The notes beneath the pieces were generated by a model. It saw only the letters and a program-made list of their open reading frames with translations, ran no database searches and had not been told where the DNA came from. Shown here piece by piece: positions 1-7,723 of a DNA stretch of 40,394 nt. Both the position numbers and the translations under genes were made by a program. Within the stretch, counting starts at the first letter, position 1. Each line of letters starts with the position of its first letter. Origin of the DNA: JAAYYM01 sp964483395 (lineage in GTDB: Bacteria; Bacillota; Clostridia; Lachnospirales; Lachnospiraceae); assembly GCA_964483395.1 (NCBI GenBank), contig CAZABT010000011.1, positions 1 through 40,394 on the forward strand, in the 5' to 3' direction.

Positions 1-201
1 ATCAATAAAAGGAATCTCTACAATATCAAATGTGCCACCCATTTTGTCACATATCAGCTTCTTCATACCACCAAAATACAATGGCTCCGTCCGTTTTCCC
101 TCTGTCACTATCAAGAAGGAGTTGACTTTAGGATTTCTATATTCATATTTCCTCTTTTCTCTTTCGACTCTCCTCCTCTTGAATAAATCATCTGACCCCA
201 T
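1..201 (-). CDS. RloB family protein, N-terminal part (cut by window edge)
   Basis: My own translation of the reverse strand gives 67 codons from an ATG at 201 that directly follows the stop of the upstream AAA ATPase (TAAATG), so the two are translationally linked. The N-terminus is basic (FKRRRVEREKRKYEYRN), followed by a hydrophobic strand ending in FLIVTEGKRTEPLYF. That TEG-x(2)-TEP-x-YF pattern is what I know from RloB-like proteins, whose fold is related to TOPRIM nucleases. RloB proteins were first noted as restriction-linked ORFs and commonly pair with AAA ATPases. The rest of the gene is outside the window, so catalytic residues cannot be checked. Function in phage defence is inference. 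Confidence 0.75.
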   Translation of the reverse strand, partial: MGSDDLFKRRRVEREKRKYEYRNPKVNSFLIVTEGKRTEPLYFGGMKKLICDKMGGTFDIVEIPFID

Positions 202-1395
202 TTAGTCTCCTTCCTGCATAACAAACTCTCCAAGTAACGGAATCCCTCCATATACACCTGCCAGATAATCTCTTTCAAAAGAAGCATCTGATCTTACCTT
301 AAAATCAGATAATGCTGATAGCTGTGAATATCCGAATTCATCCTTCTGAACAAACCAAATCTGATCTCTTCTAAAGAATTTTTTATCCATCAGTGTTGTA
401 TCATGCGTCGTATAAATCAATTGGGCCGTGGAATCCTTTTCATAAAACAAATCAATAATAAATTTCAACAGCAGCGGATGAAGCTTAATATTTAATTCAT
501 CTACAAAAATTGATTTGTTATTTAAAATTGCCATACGGGCATAAATAAACAGCATAATACTTTTCACTGTTCCCTCTGATTCAGAAAGTAAATTTAGTGG
601 ATACTTTTCTCCATCCCGTCCATTATGAAAGGTTAAAAATCTAACCTCCTTTTCACTGTCATCATATATAATATCCTTAATTCCAGTATCAATGGCTGTC
701 AAAAAGCTTACTAATTTCTCTTTTTCATTATCGATCACTTTGGGTAAAAAAGTTTCCAGTATTTTTAAGTCTTCACAAAAATCAGTTGGCACAACCAAGG
801 TACTCATGATTTCGGAATACACATCTTTAAATAGCTCTGTTTTCAATTTCAATTTATTGAAAAAGGATAGTACCAGCGTTTCTGCTGGAATCTGCTTACT
901 ATATGCATCACATTCTTTTCTGACAGAAGAACCGAACACCACTTCTTCAGTTGTCCTTTCAAAAATAATAGACGTTCTGTTTGTAGCAAAATTCTTTCTG
1001 TATAGCCACTCTGTCACAATACAATCCTCATTGTATTCAAAACCATATCGATATTCAAAATTTCCTATCATTTCAATAATCTGAAATTCTGAATTTTCAA
1101 AAGTATTTTCAAACGAAAAAGGAACATAATATTGCTCTATCACCGTTTCCGTTCCATCACCAACATTATTTAACGATTCCATAATGATTCTCTGAAAAAA
1201 GGACATAGCCATATACAGATTTGATTTTCCACTTGCATTGGCACCATAAATCGCAGCCACCCGAAGGAATCTCTCCTTTGTCCCGTTTTGAATCAAATTA
1301 CACTCATGTTCTTTATATGCGTTGATTGCCGTCAAATCCAACACTGTCTCATCTTTAAAGGATAATACATTCTTTAACATAAACTGTACTAACAT
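202..1395 (-). CDS. AAA family ATPase (RloA/AAA_15-like) of a defence-type pair
   Basis: This 397-residue SMC/RecF-like ATPase opens with LKNVLSFKDETVLDL, typical of AAA_15/AAA_21 proteins. A Walker A motif GANASGKS lies at about residues 51-58. The C-terminal half has SESEGTVKSIMLF (signature-like), IFVDELNIKLHPLLL (Walker B, DE) and IYTTHDTTLMD (switch histidine). The start is the ATG at 1395 rather than the GTG just before it, with GGGAGG about 9 bases upstream. It is followed without a gap by the RloB-like gene, which supports an ATPase plus effector-nuclease pair as in RloAB and, more distantly, PARIS-type systems. It reads away from the uronate genes behind its own strong promoter, so it belongs to a separate accessory unit. 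Confidence 0.8.
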   Translation of the reverse strand: MLVQFMLKNVLSFKDETVLDLTAINAYKEHECNLIQNGTKERFLRVAAIYGANASGKSNLYMAMSFFQRIIMESLNNVGDGTETVIEQYYVPFSFENTFENSEFQIIEMIGNFEYRYGFEYNEDCIVTEWLYRKNFATNRTSIIFERTTEEVVFGSSVRKECDAYSKQIPAETLVLSFFNKLKLKTELFKDVYSEIMSTLVVPTDFCEDLKILETFLPKVIDNEKEKLVSFLTAIDTGIKDIIYDDSEKEVRFLTFHNGRDGEKYPLNLLSESEGTVKSIMLFIYARMAILNNKSIFVDELNIKLHPLLLKFIIDLFYEKDSTAQLIYTTHDTTLMDKKFFRRDQIWFVQKDEFGYSQLSALSDFKVRSDASFERDYLAGVYGGIPLLGEFVMQEGD

Positions 1396-1421
1396 CACTT
1401 AGCACCTCCCTTATACTTTTC

Positions 1422-1450
1422 AATATAGTTGAATCTTTAGATTATGTCAA
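1422..1450 (-). promoter_or_regulatory. Sigma-70/A-type promoter of the AAA-RloB pair
   Basis: Read on the minus strand, a perfect -35 TTGACA (1445-1450), a 17-base spacer and a -10 TATATT (1422-1427) lie about 27 bases before the AAA ATPase start. No operator-like repeat is obvious, so expression is probably constitutive. Confidence 0.75.
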
Positions 1451-1501
1451 TATTTTTACGGATTTTTCGTTATTTTATGCATATAGATTGTCGTAAACGC
1501 A

Positions 1502-1717
1502 TCATTCATTACATAATGTGTCTTTCAGTTCCCTAAATGCCTGATAATTACACTTATCATTTGGATGAACCAGGAATTGCTTGCAAATTCGACATTCATA
1601 AGGAATTCCAAATCCCTCCAGTTTGTTTTCGTCGCCGCTATCGATTCTTGAAATCAATTATTCCATACTCACAGGTTGTTCTTCTTTCAATATTAGATGT
1701 GCAAGTAAAGTTATTTT
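1502..1717 (-). pseudogene. Decayed ORF of unknown family, C-terminal remnant
   Basis: One minus-strand frame stays open from 1717 to a TGA at 1502-1504 except for a single TAA at 1658-1660. The reading (about 70 residues with one internal stop) is protein-like: LLAHLILKEEQPVSME, stop, then LISRIDSGDENKLEGFG and a Cys-x2-Cys (YECRICKQFL) near the C-terminus. It lacks a start codon and ribosome site. I do not recognise the family. The good amino-acid composition across the stop argues for a recently broken gene rather than chance. Confidence 0.45.
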
Positions 1718-1806
1718 TCATTCCACATCACATCCACTATCTTATATTAAACAACCTCTGAATCCTTTATCTAAATCATAATGATGATTGATGTACTCAT
1801 ACACTT

Positions 1807-1976
1807 CATCCCAAGGATTCCTGAATCATCTGCAATCCCAGGTTATGCAGTTCTTCTGTGAGTCCAAGAACATACTCTGCCAACTTTCCAGGCTCCTTCA
1901 TAAAATCATCTTCCAATTTTTCAAATCTGTTGATGCATTCTTCATTAAAATACTTTATACTTTTATTTATTTTCCA
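1807..1976 (-). pseudogene. Transposase N-terminal remnant (ISLre2/UPF0236-like, tentative)
   Basis: A minus-strand open stretch reads KSIKYFNEECINRF, then a run including EYVLGLTEELHNLGLQMIQ, and stops at TGA 1807-1809. A frameshift near that point lets the reading continue for about 30 more residues. The N-terminal helix pattern (YFNEEC..RFEKLEDDF, then EPGKLAEYV) resembles ISLre2-type transposases as I remember them. No start codon, no full-length gene and no clear terminal repeats are visible. The 1396-2080 stretch otherwise contains only AT-rich sequence. The family assignment is uncertain. Confidence 0.4.
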
Positions 1977-2075
1977 TTATCCGAATAAAATTTTACGCTA
2001 GCGATGTATAATATAGCTTACAATATCAATAAAAACATTTCTTCATATGGAATATTTATATGACATCAGAAGAAC

Positions 2076-2132
2076 GCATAAAAAACCGGCCTCCCAATCG
2101 TTAGATTTTAGTCTAACTTTTGAAGGTCGGTT
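2076..2132 (-). terminator. Rho-independent terminator after kduD
   Basis: On the minus strand an outer stem AACCGaCCT/AGGcCGGTT encloses an inner stem GTTAGA/TCTAAC and ends in a run of six Ts. It lies about 45 bases after the kduD stop and closes the kduI-kduD unit. Confidence 0.8.
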
Positions 2133-2178
2133 CATTCAATCAATCAGAGGGGATCATTTATGAAAACTATATCGCAGC

Positions 2179-2979
2179 CTACGGCTGTTTTCCAATATAA
2201 GCCAAAATTCCGCCGTCTACATACAGGACGTGTCCGTTGACGAAATTAGAAGCATCGGAGGCGAGGAATACTGCGGGGCCCATCAGGTCCTCGGTGTCTC
2301 CCCAGCGTGCTGCCGGTGTCTTGGATACAATGAACTGGTCAAACGGGTGTCTGGAGCCATTGGCCTGCTTCTCACGAAGCGGTGCTGTCTGCGGGGTTGC
2401 TATGTAGCCCGGTCCGATACCGTTGCACTGGATATTGAATTCGCCGTACTCAGAGCAGATATTTCTGGTCAGCATCTTGAGTCCGCCCTTGGCTGCTGCA
2501 TAGGCAGATACCGTTTCACGTCCAAGCTCACTCATCATAGAACAGATGTTGATAATCTTGCCATGTCCCTTCTTGATCATACTCGGAATCACTGCTTTAG
2601 ACACGATAAACGGTGCGTTCAAATCTACATCAATGACCTGTCTGAACTCTGCTGCCGTCATGTCACACATTGGGATTCTCTTAATGATGCCTGCATTGTT
2701 CACGAGAATATCAATCACACCGACTTCACTCTCTGCCTTGGCAATCAATTCATTGACCTGATCTTCATTTGTCACATCACATACATAACCATGTGCCTTG
2801 ATGCCTTTCTCGGCATAGGCCGCAAGTCCCTTGTCTACCAATTCCTGCTTGATATCGTTAAATACGATGGTTGCCCCTGCATCTGCATATGCACATGCAA
2901 TTGCAAATCCAATTCCGTAGGATGCTCCTGTAATCAAAGCAACCTTTCCTTCTAATGAAAAATCATTTAAAATGCTCAT
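2179..2979 (-). CDS. kduD: 2-keto-3-deoxygluconate/gluconate 5-dehydrogenase, SDR family (KduD-like)
   Basis: This 266-residue classical short-chain dehydrogenase has TGASYGIG (17-24) for NAD(P), NNAG (94-97), and catalytic Ser147, Tyr160 and Lys164 in YAAAK. The C-terminus AYIGKQP and the insertion rich in QANGSRHPFDQF match proteins often annotated as gluconate 5-dehydrogenase (IdnO). The position directly after kduI argues that the physiological reaction is reduction of 2,5-diketo-3-deoxygluconate (product of KduI) to 2-keto-3-deoxygluconate (KDG) with NADH. The gap to kduI is 29 bases, so the pair is one operon. Sequence alone does not separate KduD from IdnO activity; context favours KduD. 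Confidence 0.85.
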   Translation of the reverse strand: MSILNDFSLEGKVALITGASYGIGFAIACAYADAGATIVFNDIKQELVDKGLAAYAEKGIKAHGYVCDVTNEDQVNELIAKAESEVGVIDILVNNAGIIKRIPMCDMTAAEFRQVIDVDLNAPFIVSKAVIPSMIKKGHGKIINICSMMSELGRETVSAYAAAKGGLKMLTRNICSEYGEFNIQCNGIGPGYIATPQTAPLREKQANGSRHPFDQFIVSKTPAARWGDTEDLMGPAVFLASDASNFVNGHVLYVDGGILAYIGKQP

Positions 2980-3008
2980 ATCATTTCCTCCGTTTCATTT
3001 TGATTATC

Positions 3009-3872
3009 TTATTTCAAATCGCACATTGCCACATCGTCCATATCACCAAATACCTGATTTTCACCAACCATGCCCCAGATAAAGGTATAGGCTCTGGAAC
3101 CGCTGCCTGCATGGATAGACCAGCTTGGGGAGATAATGGCTTCTTCATTTCTCATCACGACATGTCTGGTCTCTGTCGGCTCACCCATATAATGCATTAC
3201 GAAGGCATCCTCCGGCATATCAAAATACAGGTATACCTCCATTCTTCTGTCATGTGTATGGCATGGCATTGTATTCCATACACTGCCCGGCTTGAGTCCT
3301 GTCATTCCCATGACGAGCTGACAGCTCTCGACCTGTCCCGGCAGGATATACTTGCAGATGACTCTGTGATTGGACTCCTCCAGAGAGCCTAACTCCACCT
3401 TGTTCTCATCCTTGACGATGACCACGCCTTCCTCCGGTGTGCCTTCCGGCTTGATGAGTACCGTCGGATAGGTCTTGTGTGCAGGTGCGCTGTTGATATA
3501 GAATTTCGCAGGTGCTGCTGCATCCTGACTTGCAAAGGAAATATCCTTTGAGCCCATTCCGATATACATTGCCTCTTTGTAGCCTACCGCATAGGACTTT
3601 CCGTCAATCGTAATCTGTCCCTTTCCACCGATATTGATGACACCCATCTCACGTCTTTCCAGAAAATATTCTGCTCTGAGTTCATCACCCGCGGTTAGCG
3701 CAATCGGAGCTGCTGTTGGCACTGCCGCTCCTGTAATGATACGGTCGATATGGCTGTATACCAGCTTGATCTCACCCGGTACAAATAAGTTCTGAATCAG
3801 AAATTCCTCTCTCAGTCTGTCTGTTGTGTAATGCTTCACGTCTTTTGGTGATGCTGCCGTTCTAAGTTCCAT
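3009..3872 (-). CDS. kduI: 5-keto-4-deoxyuronate isomerase (4-deoxy-L-threo-5-hexosulose-uronate ketol-isomerase)
   Basis: This 287-residue cupin-fold KduI converts 5-keto-4-deoxyuronate, made from unsaturated galacturonate, to 2,5-diketo-3-deoxygluconate. Family hallmarks are visible: the N-terminal HYTTDRLREEFLIQNLF, GDELRAEYFLERREMGVINIGG, and the metal-binding histidine and glutamate stretch in NTMPCHTHDRRMEVYLYFDM near residues 195-215. I place the start at the ATG at 3872, preceded by AAAGGAG. An in-frame extension upstream of it is Arg/Lys-rich and not family-like. The length is close to the usual 275-280. It is first in a two-gene unit with kduD and divergent from the AraC gene at 4134. 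Confidence 0.95.
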   Translation of the reverse strand: MELRTAASPKDVKHYTTDRLREEFLIQNLFVPGEIKLVYSHIDRIITGAAVPTAAPIALTAGDELRAEYFLERREMGVINIGGKGQITIDGKSYAVGYKEAMYIGMGSKDISFASQDAAAPAKFYINSAPAHKTYPTVLIKPEGTPEEGVVIVKDENKVELGSLEESNHRVICKYILPGQVESCQLVMGMTGLKPGSVWNTMPCHTHDRRMEVYLYFDMPEDAFVMHYMGEPTETRHVVMRNEEAIISPSWSIHAGSGSRAYTFIWGMVGENQVFGDMDDVAMCDLK

Positions 3873-3978
3873 GCTAATACTCCTTTCCTGTCTTCGGTTA
3901 TGATTTCTTTTGTTCCGTTTGTCTTTTCTGCCTGTGTTCCTGTGGCACTTCAAGATCTTCGCTCTTTTCTATGCTTTC

Positions 3979-4046
3979 ATCTTAGCATGCTCTATTCACA
4001 ATTTCTTGTCATTTCATCAAGAAAATGTTGCAAATCTTGAACTTCC
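3979..4046 (-). promoter_or_regulatory. kduI promoter with upstream activator-type motif (copy 1 of the shared 68-nt layout)
   Basis: On the minus strand an extended -10 (TGC then TAAGAT, 3979-3984) has no good -35, which is typical of activator-dependent promoters. Upstream lie ACAAGAAA (about 30 bases before the -10 hexamer) and AGTTCAAGAT-x-TGCAA. The whole 68-nt block aligns without gaps to the block before kdgA (11691-11758), with 50 of 68 positions identical. The divergent araC promoter begins inside the distal end. Confidence 0.7.
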
Positions 4047-4065
4047 AATCGAAAACTGCTATACT
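4037..4065 (+). promoter_or_regulatory. Promoter of the AraC-type regulator gene
   Basis: -35 TTGAAC (4037-4042), 17-base spacer, -10 TATACT (4060-4065), about 70 bases before the ATG at 4134. The -35 lies within the distal half of the motif shared by kduI and kdgA, so a regulator bound there would also affect its own transcription. Confidence 0.65.
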
Positions 4066-4133
4066 TTATACAGATATATCCCTTTTTCATGAAACTCTTT
4101 TATTTTGGCACTATCCAATAGGAGATACTTATT

Positions 4134-4991
4134 ATGCAGGAATACTCATCATGTATTGCAGCTATGGAAAGCTGTACCGAACATAAATACTTTGCTGTAT
4201 CACACCTATATAAAGAAGAAAAACCTATGCAGATGCATATTCATGACTGCTATGAGATCTATTATTCCATTTCCGGTGGAAAACAGTTTCTGATCGACAA
4301 TCAATTTTATGACATCCATCCGGGTGATATTTTCATCATCAACCAGTATGAAAGTCACTATCTCACACAGATTGATCAGATGGTACATGAGCGCATTGTT
4401 CTCTTTGCAGATCCGGAATTCATCAAGGCTCTCTCGACACAGGACACAGATCTGAACCGATGCTTTGTGGAGCGTCCCGCGCATTTCTCTCATAAGATAT
4501 CTCTGAACAGGGAGCAGCAGCAGAGATTTCTGTATTATATTGATAAGATTACATCCACCAATGATTTCGGGCATGACATTGTGGAACGTCTGGCCTTTAC
4601 GGAACTCATCGTCCTGCTGAACAAATGCTGCATCGAAACGACCAATGCCGTCAATGATAACGGCTACCAGTACAGCGAACAGGTGAAAGAAATTCTTGCT
4701 TTCATCAACCAGAATATCCATGAGACCATCACCATCGATGAATTATCGGGGCATTTTTATCTAAGCAGTTCTTACATCTGCCGTATTTTCAAGACAGCAA
4801 CCGGTACTACAATCAATAAGTACATTACGGCAAGACGGATTGCCATTGCCAAGGCTCTTTTAGCAGACGGCATGAATGTAAGCGATGCCTGCGAACAGGC
4901 CGGATTTAATGATTACAGTAATTTTCTCAAGTCCTTTACAAAAGCAGTCGGCATATCTCCGAAGAAATATGCCAACTGTTGTATCAGCTAA
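4134..4991 (+). CDS. AraC family transcriptional regulator with N-terminal cupin
   Basis: This protein of 285 residues has an N-terminal cupin-like sensor (about 20-100; HIHDCYEIYYSISGGKQFLIDNQFY then HPGDIFIINQYESH) and a C-terminal pair of helix-turn-helix units (about 185-282; ITIDELSGHFYLSSSYICRIFK and the second unit ending GISPKKYANCC). It is divergent from kduI and convergent with the formate-dehydrogenase-like gene, from which it is separated by only 8 bases. I infer that it senses a uronate or pectin intermediate and activates kduI-kduD and kdgA-kdgK through the shared promoter motif. GGAGA precedes the ATG. Confidence 0.9.
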   Translation: MQEYSSCIAAMESCTEHKYFAVSHLYKEEKPMQMHIHDCYEIYYSISGGKQFLIDNQFYDIHPGDIFIINQYESHYLTQIDQMVHERIVLFADPEFIKALSTQDTDLNRCFVERPAHFSHKISLNREQQQRFLYYIDKITSTNDFGHDIVERLAFTELIVLLNKCCIETTNAVNDNGYQYSEQVKEILAFINQNIHETITIDELSGHFYLSSSYICRIFKTATGTTINKYITARRIAIAKALLADGMNVSDACEQAGFNDYSNFLKSFTKAVGISPKKYANCCIS

Positions 4992-4999
4992 ATTTTGTT

Positions 5000-7723
5000 T
5001 TAAAAAATCTCCGGTTTTAGTGATGCTTTATTTTTGCATCTGATGTTGACTGCACATACCTTGTATTCCGGTATTTTTGCATATTTGTCCACTGCGGAAT
5101 TGGTCAGCCAGTTGGCATTTCCGTCCGGGAAATGAAATGGCATCCAGCATTCTCCCTGCGATACCTTACGTCCCACTCTTGCAGTCGATAGGATTTCGCC
5201 GCGTCTTGAACTGACATACACCTCATCCCCCTGCTCGATTCCCAGTGCTTTTGCATCTCTGAAATTCATTTCAATGAAAGACTTTCCTTCAATTTCCATA
5301 AGTCCCTTTGTCTTGCCTGTCATGGCTCTTGTCGTATAATGATACAGGATACGCCCTGTCATCAGAACAAATGGATAAGCTTCATCCGGCAATTCCGCAG
5401 ACGGCACAAATTCTGCCGGATAAAATAATCCTTTTCCGCGTGCAAATTTTCCTACATGCAAAATCGGCGTACCCGGATGGTTCCTGTCAGGACACGGCCA
5501 CTGAATTGATTCGCCCCGATCCAGCCGCTTATAGGAAATTCCTGCATAAGAGGGTGTCAGTGACGCAATCTCATCCATGATCTGCGATGCGGTCAGCTTA
5601 GGCTGTTCATAGCCCATGCGATTCATGAGCTCAATGAGAATATCCGTATCCAGCCTTGCCTCTCCCTCTGCTTTGACGGATTTACGCACTCGCTGTACAC
5701 GCCGTTCCGTATTCGTGAAGGTTCCTTCCTTCTCGGCATAGCTCACACCCGGCAGCACCACATCTGCATAACGCGCTGTTTCTGTCATAAAAAGCTCACT
5801 GACTACGAAGAAATCCAGACTTTCCAATGCCTTGATAATGTGATGTGTATCCGGGTCTGTAACCATAGGGTCCTCTCCATAGATAAAAAGGCCCTTGACT
5901 CTGCCTTCGATGGCTGCCGGAAATACCTCTGTCGCACATAATCCCGGTTCATGATTCAGCTTCACGCCCCATGCCTGTTCAAATTTCTTCATGACCTCCG
6001 GATTCGTAATTTTCTGATATCCCGGAAAATCACCCGGCAGTGCACCCATGTCACAAGCACCCTGTACGTTATTTTGCCCACGCAGCGGATTGACACCGCA
6101 GCCTGGTTTCCCTAGCTTGCCGACAGCCATTGCCATATTGGAAACCGACATAACACCCTCCGTACCCGTCGAATGCTCTGTAACACCAAGACAGTAAATA
6201 ATCGGCGCTTTCTTGGCTGCCGCATACATTCTTGCCGCTTCACGCAGCTTGTCGGCATCAATGTGACAGATTTCCGCAACCCTTTCAGGGGTATAGTCCG
6301 CAACGATCTTCTTCATTTCCTCAAAGCCTTCTGTGCGCTCTTTGATAAATGTCTCATCTGTAAGCTCTTCTGAAATGATGACATTCAGCATTCCGTTGGC
6401 AAACGCCACATTCGTACCGGGACGCAGCTTCAGATGGATATCTGCCTCTGCAGTCAGTCCGATGTCACGAGGATCTACAACGATCAGTCTTGTTCCGTTG
6501 GCAACCGCCTGTCGGATCTGCATACCGACCACCGGATGTGCTTCCTCCGGATTTGAACCGATGAGCATGATACAGTCAACATCGTGCGTAATGTCATAGA
6601 TTGGATTCGTCATCGCTCCCGAACCAAGCGTCATTGCCAGACCCGCTACCGAAGCCGAATGACATACGCGGGCACAATTATCTACATTGTTCGTACCAAA
6701 GCAGGTTCTGACCAGCTTCTGGGTCATATAGATATCTTCATTCGGAGAGCGTGAGCATGCAAACCCTGCCAATGCATCGGCTCCATACTGCTTCTTGATC
6801 TCTGTGAATTTCCGTGCAACAAGCTCGAGGGCTTCCTCCCAGGAAGCACGTTCAAATTCCCCTGTCTCATGGTTTTTGATCAGCGGATATTTCAGTCTTT
6901 CCGGAGAATGCACAAAATCAAAGCTGCCGGAACGTCCCTTGACACATAACAGCATATGATTGGATTCGCCGTCCGCAGATTTGACATCTACAATTTGGTT
7001 ATCTTTAATGACATGATAGAATTGGCATCCTGTCGCGCAGTGAGGACAGGTCGTCAATACCTTCTTAACCTCCCATTCACGGTAAATCTTCCGACGTTTC
7101 AGGATCAACGCTCCCGTCGGGCAGGCACATGCACAGTTTCCACACGATTCACAGTTATGCTGCTTGAAATCCTCATCAAACGGCGCATCTATCACTGTAA
7201 ATACACCTGTCTTAGAGGTTTTCAACGCTTTACGCCCGGTTACCTTGGAACACATATTCACACAGCGCTGGCAGTGAATACACAGACTGGGATCATAAGA
7301 CAGGAATGGATGTGCATCTACCAGCGGCTTCTCAATCTTGATTCTGTCGCCCTCATAATCAGAATGGTCAATGCCATATTCACGACAATATAACTGTAGC
7401 TCACAGGCACCATTCTTCTCACAGGAAAGACAACTGATTCTGTGATTGGACATAATGAGATTGAGAATGGTCTTCCTGGCTGCCACAACCTGATCACTTC
7501 TTGTATGTATGACCATTCCGTCCTCTGCCATCGTCTTACACGATGCCCTAAGTTCATCGCAGCCTTCAATCTCTACAACACAAAGGCGACAGGAACCGAT
7601 CTCACTGACCCCTTCCAGATAGCATAAGGTCGGAATTTTAATACGATGCTGCCTTGCTGCCTCCAGTATGGTCGTTCCCTCCTGTACCTTGACTTGTTTT
7701 CCGTCTATTGTCAGTCGTATCAC
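5000..7723 (-). CDS. Molybdopterin oxidoreductase, formate dehydrogenase alpha subunit-like (Cys form)
   Basis: This 907-residue protein has, in order: a plant-type [2Fe-2S] domain (Cys34, 45, 48, 62), a NADH_G His-Cys cluster (about 94-113), two [4Fe-4S] ferredoxin motifs (about 148-158 and 191-201), the molybdopterin domain with its own [4Fe-4S] (CPHCATGC about 226-233), and a C-terminal dinucleotide-binding domain. NCARVCHSAS places Cys354-His355 where formate dehydrogenases carry Sec/Cys-His, so this would be a non-selenium enzyme. It starts with GTG, overlapping the stop of the flavoprotein gene by 3-4 bases, so the two are coupled. The likely reaction is NAD(P)- or ferredoxin-linked formate oxidation; another substrate is possible. 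No fdhD or molybdenum cofactor genes are nearby. Confidence 0.85.
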   Translation of the reverse strand: MIRLTIDGKQVKVQEGTTILEAARQHRIKIPTLCYLEGVSEIGSCRLCVVEIEGCDELRASCKTMAEDGMVIHTRSDQVVAARKTILNLIMSNHRISCLSCEKNGACELQLYCREYGIDHSDYEGDRIKIEKPLVDAHPFLSYDPSLCIHCQRCVNMCSKVTGRKALKTSKTGVFTVIDAPFDEDFKQHNCESCGNCACACPTGALILKRRKIYREWEVKKVLTTCPHCATGCQFYHVIKDNQIVDVKSADGESNHMLLCVKGRSGSFDFVHSPERLKYPLIKNHETGEFERASWEEALELVARKFTEIKKQYGADALAGFACSRSPNEDIYMTQKLVRTCFGTNNVDNCARVCHSASVAGLAMTLGSGAMTNPIYDITHDVDCIMLIGSNPEEAHPVVGMQIRQAVANGTRLIVVDPRDIGLTAEADIHLKLRPGTNVAFANGMLNVIISEELTDETFIKERTEGFEEMKKIVADYTPERVAEICHIDADKLREAARMYAAAKKAPIIYCLGVTEHSTGTEGVMSVSNMAMAVGKLGKPGCGVNPLRGQNNVQGACDMGALPGDFPGYQKITNPEVMKKFEQAWGVKLNHEPGLCATEVFPAAIEGRVKGLFIYGEDPMVTDPDTHHIIKALESLDFFVVSELFMTETARYADVVLPGVSYAEKEGTFTNTERRVQRVRKSVKAEGEARLDTDILIELMNRMGYEQPKLTASQIMDEIASLTPSYAGISYKRLDRGESIQWPCPDRNHPGTPILHVGKFARGKGLFYPAEFVPSAELPDEAYPFVLMTGRILYHYTTRAMTGKTKGLMEIEGKSFIEMNFRDAKALGIEQGDEVYVSSRRGEILSTARVGRKVSQGECWMPFHFPDGNANWLTNSAVDKYAKIPEYKVCAVNIRCKNKASLKPEIF

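Noticed and set aside
1537..1988. Two small plus-strand open frames in the left gap
   Set aside because: The opposite strand reads better as decayed genes; the plus readings have poor composition and no ribosome sites.
3873..3953. Longer KduI with an Arg/Lys-rich N-terminal extension
   Set aside because: The extension is not family-like, and a good ribosome site precedes the ATG at 3872.
5000..7723. Selenocysteine in the formate-dehydrogenase-like enzyme
   Set aside because: The active-site codon is an ordinary Cys codon and there is no in-frame TGA at that place.
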